Shown: positions 35,702-43,606 of the stretch, piece after piece | How positions within the stretch are numbered: position 1 is the first letter of the stretch | Layout of the letters: every line of letters starts with the position of its first letter | Origin: Peribacillus deserti | GTDB taxonomy: Bacteria; Bacillota; Bacilli; Bacillales; DSM-1321 | Assembly (NCBI RefSeq): GCF_016909175.1 | Contig: NZ_JAFBFI010000005.1 | Coordinates: forward strand, 62,001 to 126,000 | Reading direction: 5' to 3' | DNA length: 64,000 bases | The notes under the pieces: model-generated | What the model saw: the letters and a program-made list of their open reading frames with translations, nothing else | Databases searched by the model: none | Told to the model about the DNA's origin: nothing | Made by a program: the position numbers and the translations under genes

Positions 35702-37075
35702 GGCTCTATAATATTTGTTGGGGTCGAGGGAAAATTTGTGGCATAAAAAAACACGCAAACTTCCATTTCTTTTATACTTGAATTGTCGAGAAACAAGTAA
35801 AGGAATGAAGTTGCGTGCAAATGAATTTTATCATGAATATTCCGGGATTAAAAGGGGTTATACCAACTAGATTTGAAGATGTGGGAGGAGTAATCCGGAT
35901 TTATGCAGAGATAGAACGGAAGGTACAAAGATGCCCTGTTTGTCAAAATAGAACAAGCAGTGTGCACGATTATCGTATTCAAAAAATACATCACCTCAAG
36001 TGGTTCGAAAGGCAGACCCAGATCTTTTACAAACGAAGACGTTATGCGTGCAGCTGCGGCAAAAGATTTTCTGAGAAGAATCCGATTGTTCAGCGCTACC
36101 AACGTACTTCCATTGAATGGAATCAGGCTATCTTGATTCGGGCTGTAAAAGGAAAGACCTTTAAGGAAACAGGTGAAAACTATGGCGTATCAGCTACCAC
36201 GATTGTTCGTCGGTTTGACCAGTTGGCACTCAGTGAAATTCGACCTGTGGAAGACTTACCTTCGGTCATTGCCATAGATGAGTACAAAGGGGACACGCGC
36301 GAAGGAAAGTATCAGCTGATCATTGCGGACGCTGTTACTCGAAAACCGATTGACATTCTTCCTAATCGTTATAAAAAGACGATTAAGCACTATTTGCAAA
36401 AACATGGCAGCCAGGTACAGATGGTCGTCATGGATATGAGCCAGTCCTTCAAGGCAGCTGTCCAGTCCGCGCTAGGACGTCCGGTTATCATTGCCGACCG
36501 TTTTCACTTCTGCCGATATATCCATTAGGCACTTGATGGAGTAAGAAGACGGTGCCAGCAGTCATTTCACGATTATGATCGTAAGAAATGTAAACGGATG
36601 AAGCACGTATTCCATAAATCTAGTACAAAGCTTAACGAAAAGGAACGATGGCATTTACAGCGTTATTTGGAGATGTCTAAAGAGCTCAGAAGAGCCTATG
36701 AATTAAAAGAAGCTTATCAGGCATGGTTTTCACATGCCAAGGAAAAAGGGACCCAAATGAGAGAAGTAAAAGAGGAATTACACGAATTTTATGAACTGGT
36801 AAGAAGATCAGAAATTCCTGAAATGAATAAGGCGATAAAAACCTTGCAAAACTGGCAGACTGAAATCTTAAACAGCTTTATTTATTCCTATTCCAATGGT
36901 TTTTTAGAAGGTATAAATAATTCAACTAAGGTGCTGAAACGGAATGCCTTTGGTTTTAGAAGTTTCGACCGTTTTAGGGCTAAAATCTTATTAACACATC
37001 AGTATAAAGGAATTGGAGTTCACATTGGATAGGGGTGACGACTCAAGTCATCACCCCAACATTTGATGGAGAACC
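35702..37075 (+). mobile_element. ISL3-family insertion sequence, 1374 bp
   Basis: The element is bounded by imperfect 23-bp inverted repeats (35702-35724 and 37053-37075; 16 of 23 match, and the inner nine bases TGTTGGGGT are identical) and a perfect 8-bp direct repeat TTTTGTTA. Inside is one transposase gene with an in-frame stop. A further dyad, GGGGTGACGACT against AGTCATCACCCC, lies just inside the right end (37032-37057). The perfect target duplication points to recent insertion. The DDE transposase and end structure fit the ISL3 family. Confidence 0.93.
35815..37032 (+). pseudogene. ISL3 transposase interrupted by one in-frame TAG
   Basis: The frame starts at GTG 35815 (AAAGGA 10 nt before). 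It has the ISL3 N-terminal zinc finger (CPVCQNRTSSVHDY, then CSCGKRF), a helix-turn-helix (FKETGENYGVSATTIVRRF) and the DDE residues in IAIDEYKGD and VVMDMSQSF. TAG at 36526-36528 follows FHFCRYIH; the frame then continues with ALDGVRRRCQ and the catalytic Glu region SNGFLEGINN to 37032. Relatives have Trp at this place, so TGG to TAG is the likely change. Readthrough length would be 405 residues. The catalytic Glu lies after the stop, so the truncated protein should be inactive. Confidence 0.88.
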
Positions 37076-37083
37076 TTTTGTTA
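37076..37083. repeat. Target site duplication, right copy
   Basis: TTTTGTTA, identical to 35694-35701, directly abuts the stop codon of the leftward GNAT gene. Confidence 0.92.
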
Positions 37084-37635
37084 TTACTTATTTTCCCATT
37101 CTTCGGCCAGCATCCCATATAAGATATGGTCTACATAATGATCATACAGCCATTCTGCCTGCCGAATTTTCCCCTCTTCAGTAAAACCTAGCCTCTTAGG
37201 GATTGCCTTGCTTTTTAAATTACCTTCTGCCACTCTAATTTCAATTCGGTTTAATCCTGCAGTTTTGAAGCCGTAATTCGTTAACGCACGGCAAGCTTTG
37301 GTCATAATTCCTTTGCCCTGGAATCCTTCTCCGAGCCAGTAGCCTATTATACCGATTTTGTGAAATTTATTAATTTCATTAAAACCGATTGTACCTGCAA
37401 TCGCATCTTTATAAGTAATAGCCGCTGATTTCGGATACCCTCCTGTATCAACAAGTGCTTTGAGCGTTTCATTAATGAAAGCAGCTGAGTCCTCTACCCG
37501 CTGTGTAAAATCCAGCCATCCGAGCCATTCTCTCAGATATTCTCTAGAGTTCATAACTAATTGAAATAACTCATCCGCATCTCTATCATTAAATAAACGT
37601 ATGGAAACATCCCTGTCTATATTAAGCTGAAACAA
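37084..37635 (-). CDS. GNAT N-acetyltransferase, RimJ/RimL (YdaF) type
   Basis: A 183-residue GCN5-related acetyltransferase close to Bacillus YdaF, which acetylates ribosomal-protein or small-molecule amino groups. Motif A with the acetyl-CoA loop is IGYWLGEGFQGKGIMTKA (residues about 100-118), followed by LNRIEIRVAEGN and the terminal EWLYDHYVDHILYGML. The start is TTG 37635 after AAGGGGG. The ISL3 element is inserted just behind its stop codon and has cut it off from the hairpin that probably served as its terminator. Confidence 0.88.
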   Translation of the reverse strand: MFQLNIDRDVSIRLFNDRDADELFQLVMNSREYLREWLGWLDFTQRVEDSAAFINETLKALVDTGGYPKSAAITYKDAIAGTIGFNEINKFHKIGIIGYWLGEGFQGKGIMTKACRALTNYGFKTAGLNRIEIRVAEGNLKSKAIPKRLGFTEEGKIRQAEWLYDHYVDHILYGMLAEEWENK

Positions 37636-38101
37636 TGATTCCCGCCCCCTTATCCATTATTTTCACTCCACTAGTTTACTCATTCTTCCAATTCAATACA
37701 ACCGGGGATGGAAGGCTTTTAGTCTGATTGGAATGGCTGAATAAAAAATCTTCGTTACATTTATTAATAGCATACGAATAATACAAATAAATAGAACATT
37801 GGGTACCAATAACTGTTCTTAAACTAAACTGCATTAATTTAAAGGACATTTCTTTAATAATCACAATTCACCTTCCCAATATTCAATAGAAGGCAGGAAT
37901 AGCCTCATAATTAGTAATCCATGTAACAACCCAAATAGCAAGCTGACAAATAGCAATTGTCACGCTGTTATTTCGTATGATAGTCGCTATCGCTTTTTAT
38001 AAGATAAATAAAAGACCAAATCAGTATGCGATTTGGTCTGCTGAAAAATATAGGTTCTTCACAGAAATGGAACGACTTAATATCCCAGGCTGTGATTGTT
38101 C
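37636..38101. other. Intergenic stretch with a weak small frame
   Basis: Mostly without features. A leftward 62-codon frame (37676-37864, GTG start with AAGGTG in front) is open but has unconvincing composition (MQFSLRTVIGTQCSIYLYYS) and no terminator, so it is not called. The terminator of the 51-residue gene lies at 38013-38039. Confidence 0.4.
38013..38039 (-). terminator. Terminator of the 51-residue gene
   Basis: A perfect 10-bp stem AGACCAAATC/GATTTGGTCT is followed on the minus strand by TTTATTTATC. Confidence 0.75.
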
Positions 38102-38257
38102 CTACTGTTTCGTATGTTCATTAGATTCTCTTGTTGGATTTTCAGGCTTATCTTCATCAAAGGCGGATATATCGTAGCCTTCGGGCAGCTGGGCGCGTTC
38201 GGTCATGGTTCCTAAAGTCTGTTGATAGGAAACGGGTCTTTTTTCATTACGCATCAT
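38102..38257 (-). CDS. 51-residue hydrophilic small protein, unknown
   Basis: From ATG 38257 to TAG 38102 the frame reads MMRNEKRPVSYQQTLGTMTE and continues with LPEGYDISAFDEDKPENP. GAGGTGAG stands ideally before the start and a good terminator lies 60 bp after the stop, so it is very probably a real gene. It is charged, has no cysteine or hydrophobic stretch and looks disordered. No family recognised. Confidence 0.75.
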   Translation of the reverse strand: MMRNEKRPVSYQQTLGTMTERAQLPEGYDISAFDEDKPENPTRESNEHTKQ

Positions 38258-38314
38258 TCTAACTCACCTCATGGTTAGGTTGCCCTAAAAAACATCCGCT
38301 ATTAGACTGATCTG

Positions 38315-39760
38315 CTATTTTTTTGCCTTATGGACCTTCAGCTGCTTTCCTTTTATTGTTGTATGCTTCATGGCCTGCAATACGAGAGGTCCTTTTCCGT
38401 TCAGGATATCTACATATGTTACGTTGTCCTGTATGGTTATTATGCCGATATCCTCTGCATTAATTCCATTGATTTTGGCGATTGTACCAACAAAATCGAT
38501 CGCTCGGAGCTTCTTTTTCTTACCTCCATTGAAGTAGAGCTTCATGATTTCTTTATTTAACTGTTCACTTTTATCTCGTTTGACCGCAGGCCGGGAATGA
38601 ATTTTTTCTTCAAACGCAGCCTTCCCGTTATTCACTTCCTCTTGTGAGGGAGGAAGTTTTTTTGTTATATGAAATCCAATATACTCTTCTATTTCTGACA
38701 GGTACTTCTGTTCATAAGGAGTTATAAATGTGATAGCTTTTCCGGTTTTACCGGCACGCCCGGTTCTGCCCGTCCGATGAACATAGCTCTCTTTTTCCAT
38801 AGGAAGATCGTAATTGATGACATGTGAGATATTTTCCACATCGATCCCTCTTGCAGCTACATCTGTAGCAACCAGGTAACGGAACAGCCCGCGTTTAAAA
38901 TCATCCATTACTGCGAATCGATCTTCCTGTATCATTCCTCCATGAATTTTATCGGAAGGATAATGGGCTTGGTCCAGCTGCTTGAAAACCTGATCGACAT
39001 TCTCCTGAGTCCTGCAGAAAATGATACAGCTGTCAGGATTTTCAACGATCGTAACATTCTTAAGCAGAGAAATTTTTTCTTCCTCTATTACTTCTATTAT
39101 GGAATGCTCTATTTTATCTGTAGTTACACCGCTGGCTTTTATCTCGATCTGAACAGGATTCTGCATATACTTATGGCTTAAATTCTCGACATCTTCCGGA
39201 AGTGTAGCGGAAAAAAGCATGGTCACTCTCTTAGTCGGCAGCTCATGAATAATGGCTTCTACCTGATCGATAAAACCCATATTAAGCATTTCATCTGCTT
39301 CGTCAATAACAAGATACTTAATTTGTTCAAGAGTAAGCGTCCCTTTCTGGATATGATCAAGCACCCTCCCTGGGGTACCTACCACTACATGTGTTTTTTG
39401 CTTTAACTCAAGCTTCTGTCTCTCAAAAGGAGATTTACCGTATACAGCCGCTGCTTTAATTCTTTTAAATCTTCCTATATTGGTTATATCTTCTCTCACC
39501 TGTGCTGCCAGTTCACGTGTTGGTGTAAGCACCAGCGCCTGCGGTTTGTTTTCTTCCCATCGGATCAGTTCGCAAATAGGAATACCAAAGGATGCCGTTT
39601 TGCCGCTTCCTGTCTGGGACTTCACCACAAGATCCTTATCTTCCAGCGCGACAGGAATGACTTTACGCTGAACCTCTGTTGGATTCTCATAGTTGAGATC
39701 CATGAGAGCTCTTTGAATCTCATCACTTAGGTTAAATTCGCTAAAACTGCTTTTATTCAT
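38315..39760 (-). CDS. dbpA: DEAD-box RNA helicase with DbpA-type RNA-binding domain
   Basis: A 481-residue ATP-dependent RNA helicase. Motifs in order: Q motif ([14 protein letters not shown]), [12 protein letters not shown], Ia PTRELAAQV, Ib [39 protein letters not shown] and [10 protein letters not shown]. The C-terminal 75 residues form the DbpA/YxiN RNA-binding domain ([13 protein letters not shown], then [17 protein letters not shown]), which targets hairpin 92 of 23S rRNA, so it should act in 50S subunit assembly. GAGGG precedes ATG 39760. Confidence 0.93.
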   Translation of the reverse strand: MNKSSFSEFNLSDEIQRALMDLNYENPTEVQRKVIPVALEDKDLVVKSQTGSGKTASFGIPICELIRWEENKPQALVLTPTRELAAQVREDITNIGRFKRIKAAAVYGKSPFERQKLELKQKTHVVVGTPGRVLDHIQKGTLTLEQIKYLVIDEADEMLNMGFIDQVEAIIHELPTKRVTMLFSATLPEDVENLSHKYMQNPVQIEIKASGVTTDKIEHSIIEVIEEEKISLLKNVTIVENPDSCIIFCRTQENVDQVFKQLDQAHYPSDKIHGGMIQEDRFAVMDDFKRGLFRYLVATDVAARGIDVENISHVINYDLPMEKESYVHRTGRTGRAGKTGKAITFITPYEQKYLSEIEEYIGFHITKKLPPSQEEVNNGKAAFEEKIHSRPAVKRDKSEQLNKEIMKLYFNGGKKKKLRAIDFVGTIAKINGINAEDIGIITIQDNVTYVDILNGKGPLVLQAMKHTTIKGKQLKVHKAKK

Positions 39761-39843
39761 GTTATACCCTCATTCTATATATAAAATTTTCTATTATACA
39801 CCGTTAGCATCCTCAAGTATTATACCCTTTTTTTCACAATAAA

Positions 39844-39872
39844 AAAGGCAGCCTATCCCTAAGTCTGCCTTT
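39844..39872 (-). terminator. Orphan terminator-like hairpin
   Basis: AAAGGCAG/CTGCCTTT stem; the minus strand continues with TTTTTTATTG. No convincing gene ends here, as the DsbA-like gene has its own terminator at 40048. It may belong to a lost gene or an unrecognised short RNA from 39880-40040. Confidence 0.5.
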
Positions 39873-39982
39873 GTACCCATTATCCAGCATATATTTAGGA
39901 ACATGCATCTTTCCCCATTCAAAGCTTTCCCAGATAATCATATTATTTAGTGAGTTCTGATAATGAATATTTCATAATTTTT

Positions 39983-40034
39983 AAAGTCCCGCATAAATCA
40001 CTGAAATCCTGCAAAACTCCACGCCCACCTGATT
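39983..40034 (-). repeat. Degenerate TGCAGGATT array, 3 copies at 20 bp
   Basis: Read on the minus strand the units are AATCAGGTGGGCGTGGAGTT, TTGCAGGATTTCAGTGATTT and ATGCGGGACTTTAAAAATTA in steps of exactly 20 bp. It is a diverged member of the family seen at 4979 and 15683. A lone ATGCGGGACTTTTTTC occurs on the plus strand at 40918, beyond the neighbouring gene. Confidence 0.6.
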
Positions 40035-40047
40035 TACCCACATAAAA

Positions 40048-40070
40048 AGGAGAGCAGCTTCTGCTCTCCT
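40048..40070 (-). terminator. Terminator of the DsbA-like gene
   Basis: A perfect 10-bp stem AGGAGAGCAG/CTGCTCTCCT with a 3-nt loop is followed on the minus strand by TTTTATG. Confidence 0.88.
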
Positions 40071-40075
40071 AATAC

Positions 40076-40807
40076 TTATTCTTTACTATTCGGTACCGCA
40101 CAAGATCCGTCAGTGCAACTAGCTTTCAAGCTTGAGTTTCCTGATAAATCCTGTAATTTAGGGGCCGGGTTTTCTTCGAGCCATACCTTTTGTATAGCAT
40201 TAACAAAAGTTTCTATTGGCTGTGCACCTGATATCGCATATTTTTGGTTGATAACGAAAAAAGGTACCCCGGTTACGCCGTATTGCTGTGCAATTGCTTC
40301 GTCAATCCGGACGTCATTTGAGTAGGCATTCTTGTCTTCCAGAACCTGCATTGTCTCGTGCCGGTCTAAGCCTGCTGATGAGGCTAGATCCGCAAGTACT
40401 TCCAAATTGCCAAGGTCCTTAGACTCAGTAAAGTATGCATATAGAAGTTTTTCTGTAATTTGTGCTTCTTTCCCCTGTGTTTTTGCAAATTTAGCAAGGC
40501 GGTGTGCATCAAATGTATTCGTTGGCTTCATATCATCAAAGTTAAAAGCCAGTCCTACACTTGCAGCCTGCTGGCCTACGCCCTCATTGGCGTTTCTCGC
40601 TTGTTCAATAGTCATTCCATACTTTTCTGCCAGTGCCTGATGAATATTTTTGCCGGCAAATTTTTCTGCATTGGGATCAAGTTCAAAGCTTTTGAATTCT
40701 ACCTCAACCTTATCTTTATTAGGAAACTGGGCAAGTGCCTCTTCCAGCCGGCGCTTTCCAATATAACAAAACGGACAAACAAAATCGGACCAAACCTCAA
40801 TCTTCAT
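40076..40807 (-). CDS. DsbA-family (FrnE-like) oxidoreductase
   Basis: A 243-residue thioredoxin-fold protein of the DsbA/FrnE group, with the active-site pair CPFC (Cys11, Cys14) and the cis-proline loop TGVPFFVI. It has no signal peptide, so it is cytoplasmic, like YwbO/FrnE. It may handle disulfide or polyketide/thiol substrates under oxidative stress. The C-terminal tail has a second pair CTDGSC. GAGGTG precedes ATG 40807, and the terminator follows directly. Confidence 0.9.
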   Translation of the reverse strand: MKIEVWSDFVCPFCYIGKRRLEEALAQFPNKDKVEVEFKSFELDPNAEKFAGKNIHQALAEKYGMTIEQARNANEGVGQQAASVGLAFNFDDMKPTNTFDAHRLAKFAKTQGKEAQITEKLLYAYFTESKDLGNLEVLADLASSAGLDRHETMQVLEDKNAYSNDVRIDEAIAQQYGVTGVPFFVINQKYAISGAQPIETFVNAIQKVWLEENPAPKLQDLSGNSSLKASCTDGSCAVPNSKE

Positions 40808-41173
40808 ATCTACACCTCATTTTTTCTTCGTTAACTTATAGTAGCACATAGCAGGCTAAAATCATTCCTACCTGCTCAGATGAATACGTAGCAGTTTAGA
40901 AAAGAGATGACGGACATATGCGGGACTTTTTTCGTGGGTGGCAATGTTTACTAACCCTGATAAAAGAACAACAGCCTAGAGCTAATTTGAAGATACATTG
41001 AAACATCTCTTTAAAATTTTTATGGACCATCAGTTTGTCAAAATGATCTTTTTTCCTAAAGCAGATAAGGCCCTGTAAATTCTTTAAAGGTCTAGTTTCG
41101 TTATCAAAGTAGTTTTATCTAGCAGCTTCCATCATAAGATTAAAAAGAGAATCAAATTTGAAGGAGGATAGTT
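40808..41173. other. Intergenic region between divergent genes
   Basis: Carries the promoters of the DsbA-like and oxidoreductase genes, with no clear -35/-10 pair. A single ATGCGGGACTTTTTTC at 40918 matches the word of the degenerate array at 39983. Nothing else was found. Confidence 0.4.
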
Positions 41174-42100
41174 ATGAAAGCAATTGTATGCACAAAATAT
41201 GGATCTCCCGATGTTTTAGAACTCAAAGATGTAGAAAAACCTACTCCTAAAGACAATGAAATACTCGTAAAAGTTCATGCGACTACAGTAGCTTCAGGAG
41301 ACTTAAGAGTTAGGAGTTTCAATAGCCCTTTCTTGTTATGGATTCCCATGCGAATCTTCTTGGGGCTTAGGAAACCGAGAAAATCAATACTTGGCGTGGA
41401 GTTAGCCGGGGAAATAGAGGAAATAGGAAAAAATGTAAAAAAATTTAAAAAAGGCGACCAAATTTTCGCTATGACTGGAATGAATTTCGGGGCTTATGCC
41501 GAGTATACCTGTTTGCCTGAAAACGGTGCACAAGCAATAAAACCTGCCAATCTGACTTATGAAGAAGCCGCTGCCGTTTCTTTTGGTGGAACTTCAGCAC
41601 TGCATTTTCTTAGAAAAGGAAAAATTAAAAGTGGGCAAAAAGTTCTTATCTATGGAGCATCCGGTGCGGTAGGGACTTCTGCGGTACAGCTTGCCAAGTA
41701 CTTTGGGACAGAAGTCACCGGGGTATGCAGCGCAGCAAACTTTGATTTAGTGAAATCGCTGGGAGCCGATCAGGTAATTGATTATACGAAAGAGGATTTT
41801 ACGAAAAGAGAAGATCGTTATGATATCATTTTTGATGCAGTTGGGAAAAGCTCGAAAACAAATTGCAAGAAAGCACTTACGTCAAACGGGACATACATCT
41901 CAGTTGAAGGGCAAGGAATTGCAAAGGTACGTATGGAAGATTTAATTTTCCTAAAAGAGCTTCTTGAGACGGGAAAAATTAAATCGGTAATAGATAAACG
42001 CTATCCGCTTGAAGAAATTCCCGAGGCTCATAAATATGTAGAAAAAGGACACAAAAAGGGAAATGTAGTTATAACTTTGGGTCACGATGAAACAACTTAA
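41174..42100 (+). CDS. Zinc-independent MDR alcohol dehydrogenase / quinone oxidoreductase
   Basis: A 308-residue NAD(P)H-dependent medium-chain reductase. The N-terminal GroES-like domain ([20 protein letters not shown]) is followed by the nucleotide-binding Rossmann motif [19 protein letters not shown] (residues about 156-174). Catalytic and structural zinc cysteine clusters are missing, which places it with quinone oxidoreductases such as the YogA/zeta-crystallin group. AAGGAGG stands before the ATG. Monocistronic; substrate unknown. Confidence 0.9.
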   Translation: MKAIVCTKYGSPDVLELKDVEKPTPKDNEILVKVHATTVASGDLRVRSFNSPFLLWIPMRIFLGLRKPRKSILGVELAGEIEEIGKNVKKFKKGDQIFAMTGMNFGAYAEYTCLPENGAQAIKPANLTYEEAAAVSFGGTSALHFLRKGKIKSGQKVLIYGASGAVGTSAVQLAKYFGTEVTGVCSAANFDLVKSLGADQVIDYTKEDFTKREDRYDIIFDAVGKSSKTNCKKALTSNGTYISVEGQGIAKVRMEDLIFLKELLETGKIKSVIDKRYPLEEIPEAHKYVEKGHKKGNVVITLGHDETT

Positions 42101-42227
42101 CAAAAAAGCGGAGAAAAGTGCTTTTCAGTAGAATAATTTTTTACTGCATTATGATGAAGAAATTTACCTTTGAAACAACCTGAAATGTATAACAGATGAT
42201 TCTCGCAGCATTATACAATCATCAGCA

Positions 42228-42270
42228 AAAAAGGTATAACCTCTTCACTAATGAAGGATTATACCTTTTT
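42228..42270. terminator. Bidirectional terminator between oxidoreductase and namZ
   Basis: AAAAAGGTATAA (42228-42239) pairs with TTATACCTTTTT (42259-42270), with an inner CTTCA/TGAAG stem, and T runs occur on both strands. Confidence 0.88.
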
Positions 42271-42312
42271 GCTTAAAATTCAGTGACCTCCTCTAAAGGA
42301 GCCGTCACGCTA

Positions 42313-43578
42313 TTACTTGTACAGAAGGTACTTATTCCTAACATCCATAAAATCTTCCAAGCCAATCTCCCATTCAGCTTTCATTTGATTAACAGATTTG
42401 CCTTCTTCAATTCCTTGTCTGATGGAACCATTTCCTACAAGATTGTCAAAGAATGAAATTCCGTTAGACGAAGGAGTTCTGAAAGCAAATTTGTCCGGGT
42501 ACATATCGTGGATAGCTTTGACGATATGAAGTCCTGTTTCAAATGGTTTGTAATATTCCCTGTCTGTTACATGGATTTGAATACCATGAGAAAGGACATT
42601 TACATGCTTAGAAAAAGTCGGAATAAAGGATGCTGACCTGAATTGAACTCCAGGAAGATCTAATGAATTTAACTTCGCAGCCAGATCGTCACCATTGATG
42701 AACGGAGCTCCGATTAATTCAAATGGTTTTGTTGTTCCTCTTCCTTCAGAGACATTTGTTCCCTCAATTAAGGCCGCGCCTGGGTATACCAATGCCGTTT
42801 CAAGTGTCGGCATGTTTGGAGAAGGAAGGACCCACTCAAGAGGAGTGTTATCATAGTACATATCCCGCTTCCAGCCTTCCATTTTTACAACTGTCAGGTC
42901 GGCCCCGATGTTAAATTCTTTATTGAATAACAGAGCCAGTTCACCGACGGTCATTCCGTGTCTTACTGGGATAGCATACTCCCCGATAAAGGAAGAATAT
43001 TTATCTTCCAATACAGGGCCTTCCACTTTTTCGCCGCCTTGTGGATTTGGACGATCCAGTACAATAATTTGTTTTTTATTTTCTTTCGCCGCTTCCATCG
43101 CTAATGCCATTGTATAGATGTAAGTGTAAAAACGGGTACCGACGTCCTGGATGTCGAATAAGAGAACATCAACGTTTTCTAACATTTCAGGAGTAGGCTT
43201 TTTTGTTTTTCCATACAGGCTGTATACTGGAAGCCCAGTTTTTTCATCTGTATAATATTCGACATATTGTCCTGCCTGGGCACTTCCCCGGACTCCGTGC
43301 TCAGGGCCATATAATGCTGTTAAATTTACATCGGGATGTTTCGATAGTAAATCTACAATACTGTTAACCTGCTGATCCACCCCGGTTGGATTTGTAATTA
43401 AGCCCACCCGCTTGCCTTTAAGCAGGTCGATTTTATCCTGAAGGAGAACATCCACACCAAGACGGAACTTGGAGTGCTTTTTATTTTTATCATACTTATT
43501 GTCATTATCGGCGATTGCGGCAGTAAAGACTGAAAACATGAGCAGGAGTGTTATAATGCTGACTAGCCATTTTTTCAC
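42313..43578 (-). CDS. namZ: Exo-beta-N-acetylmuramidase (DUF1343), YbbC-like
   Basis: A 421-residue secreted DUF1343 protein of the NamZ type, which releases N-acetylmuramic acid from the non-reducing end of peptidoglycan fragments. A signal peptide (MKKWLVSIITLLLMFSVFTA) is followed by the conserved GKRVGLITNPTGVD, LYGPEHGVRG, FDIQDVGTRFYTY, DRPNPQGG and GEYAIPVRHGMTVGELA blocks. The start is GTG 43578 behind GGGAGAGG. It is the third gene of an operon with nagZ (28 bp upstream) and amiE, the order known from the Bacillus mur/nag recycling cluster. Confidence 0.92.
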   Translation of the reverse strand: MKKWLVSIITLLLMFSVFTAAIADNDNKYDKNKKHSKFRLGVDVLLQDKIDLLKGKRVGLITNPTGVDQQVNSIVDLLSKHPDVNLTALYGPEHGVRGSAQAGQYVEYYTDEKTGLPVYSLYGKTKKPTPEMLENVDVLLFDIQDVGTRFYTYIYTMALAMEAAKENKKQIIVLDRPNPQGGEKVEGPVLEDKYSSFIGEYAIPVRHGMTVGELALLFNKEFNIGADLTVVKMEGWKRDMYYDNTPLEWVLPSPNMPTLETALVYPGAALIEGTNVSEGRGTTKPFELIGAPFINGDDLAAKLNSLDLPGVQFRSASFIPTFSKHVNVLSHGIQIHVTDREYYKPFETGLHIVKAIHDMYPDKFAFRTPSSNGISFFDNLVGNGSIRQGIEEGKSVNQMKAEWEIGLEDFMDVRNKYLLYK

Positions 43579-43606
43579 TTAATACCCTCTCCCTTTTCTT
43601 TTTCTT

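Noticed and set aside
36526-36528. Programmed frameshift or readthrough in the IS transposase
   Set aside because: The two halves are in the same frame and separated by a plain TAG. ISL3 elements are not known to use recoding, and the position matches a conserved Trp, so a point mutation is simpler.
37676-37864. 62-codon leftward frame as a gene
   Set aside because: It has a GTG with AAGGTG in front, but composition is unlike the neighbours, no terminator follows and no family pattern is seen.
39874-39980. 35-codon leftward frame ending in the orphan hairpin at 39844
   Set aside because: It reads smoothly (WESFEWGKMHVPKYML) but has no ribosome site and its stop lies beyond the hairpin, so evidence is too thin to call a gene.
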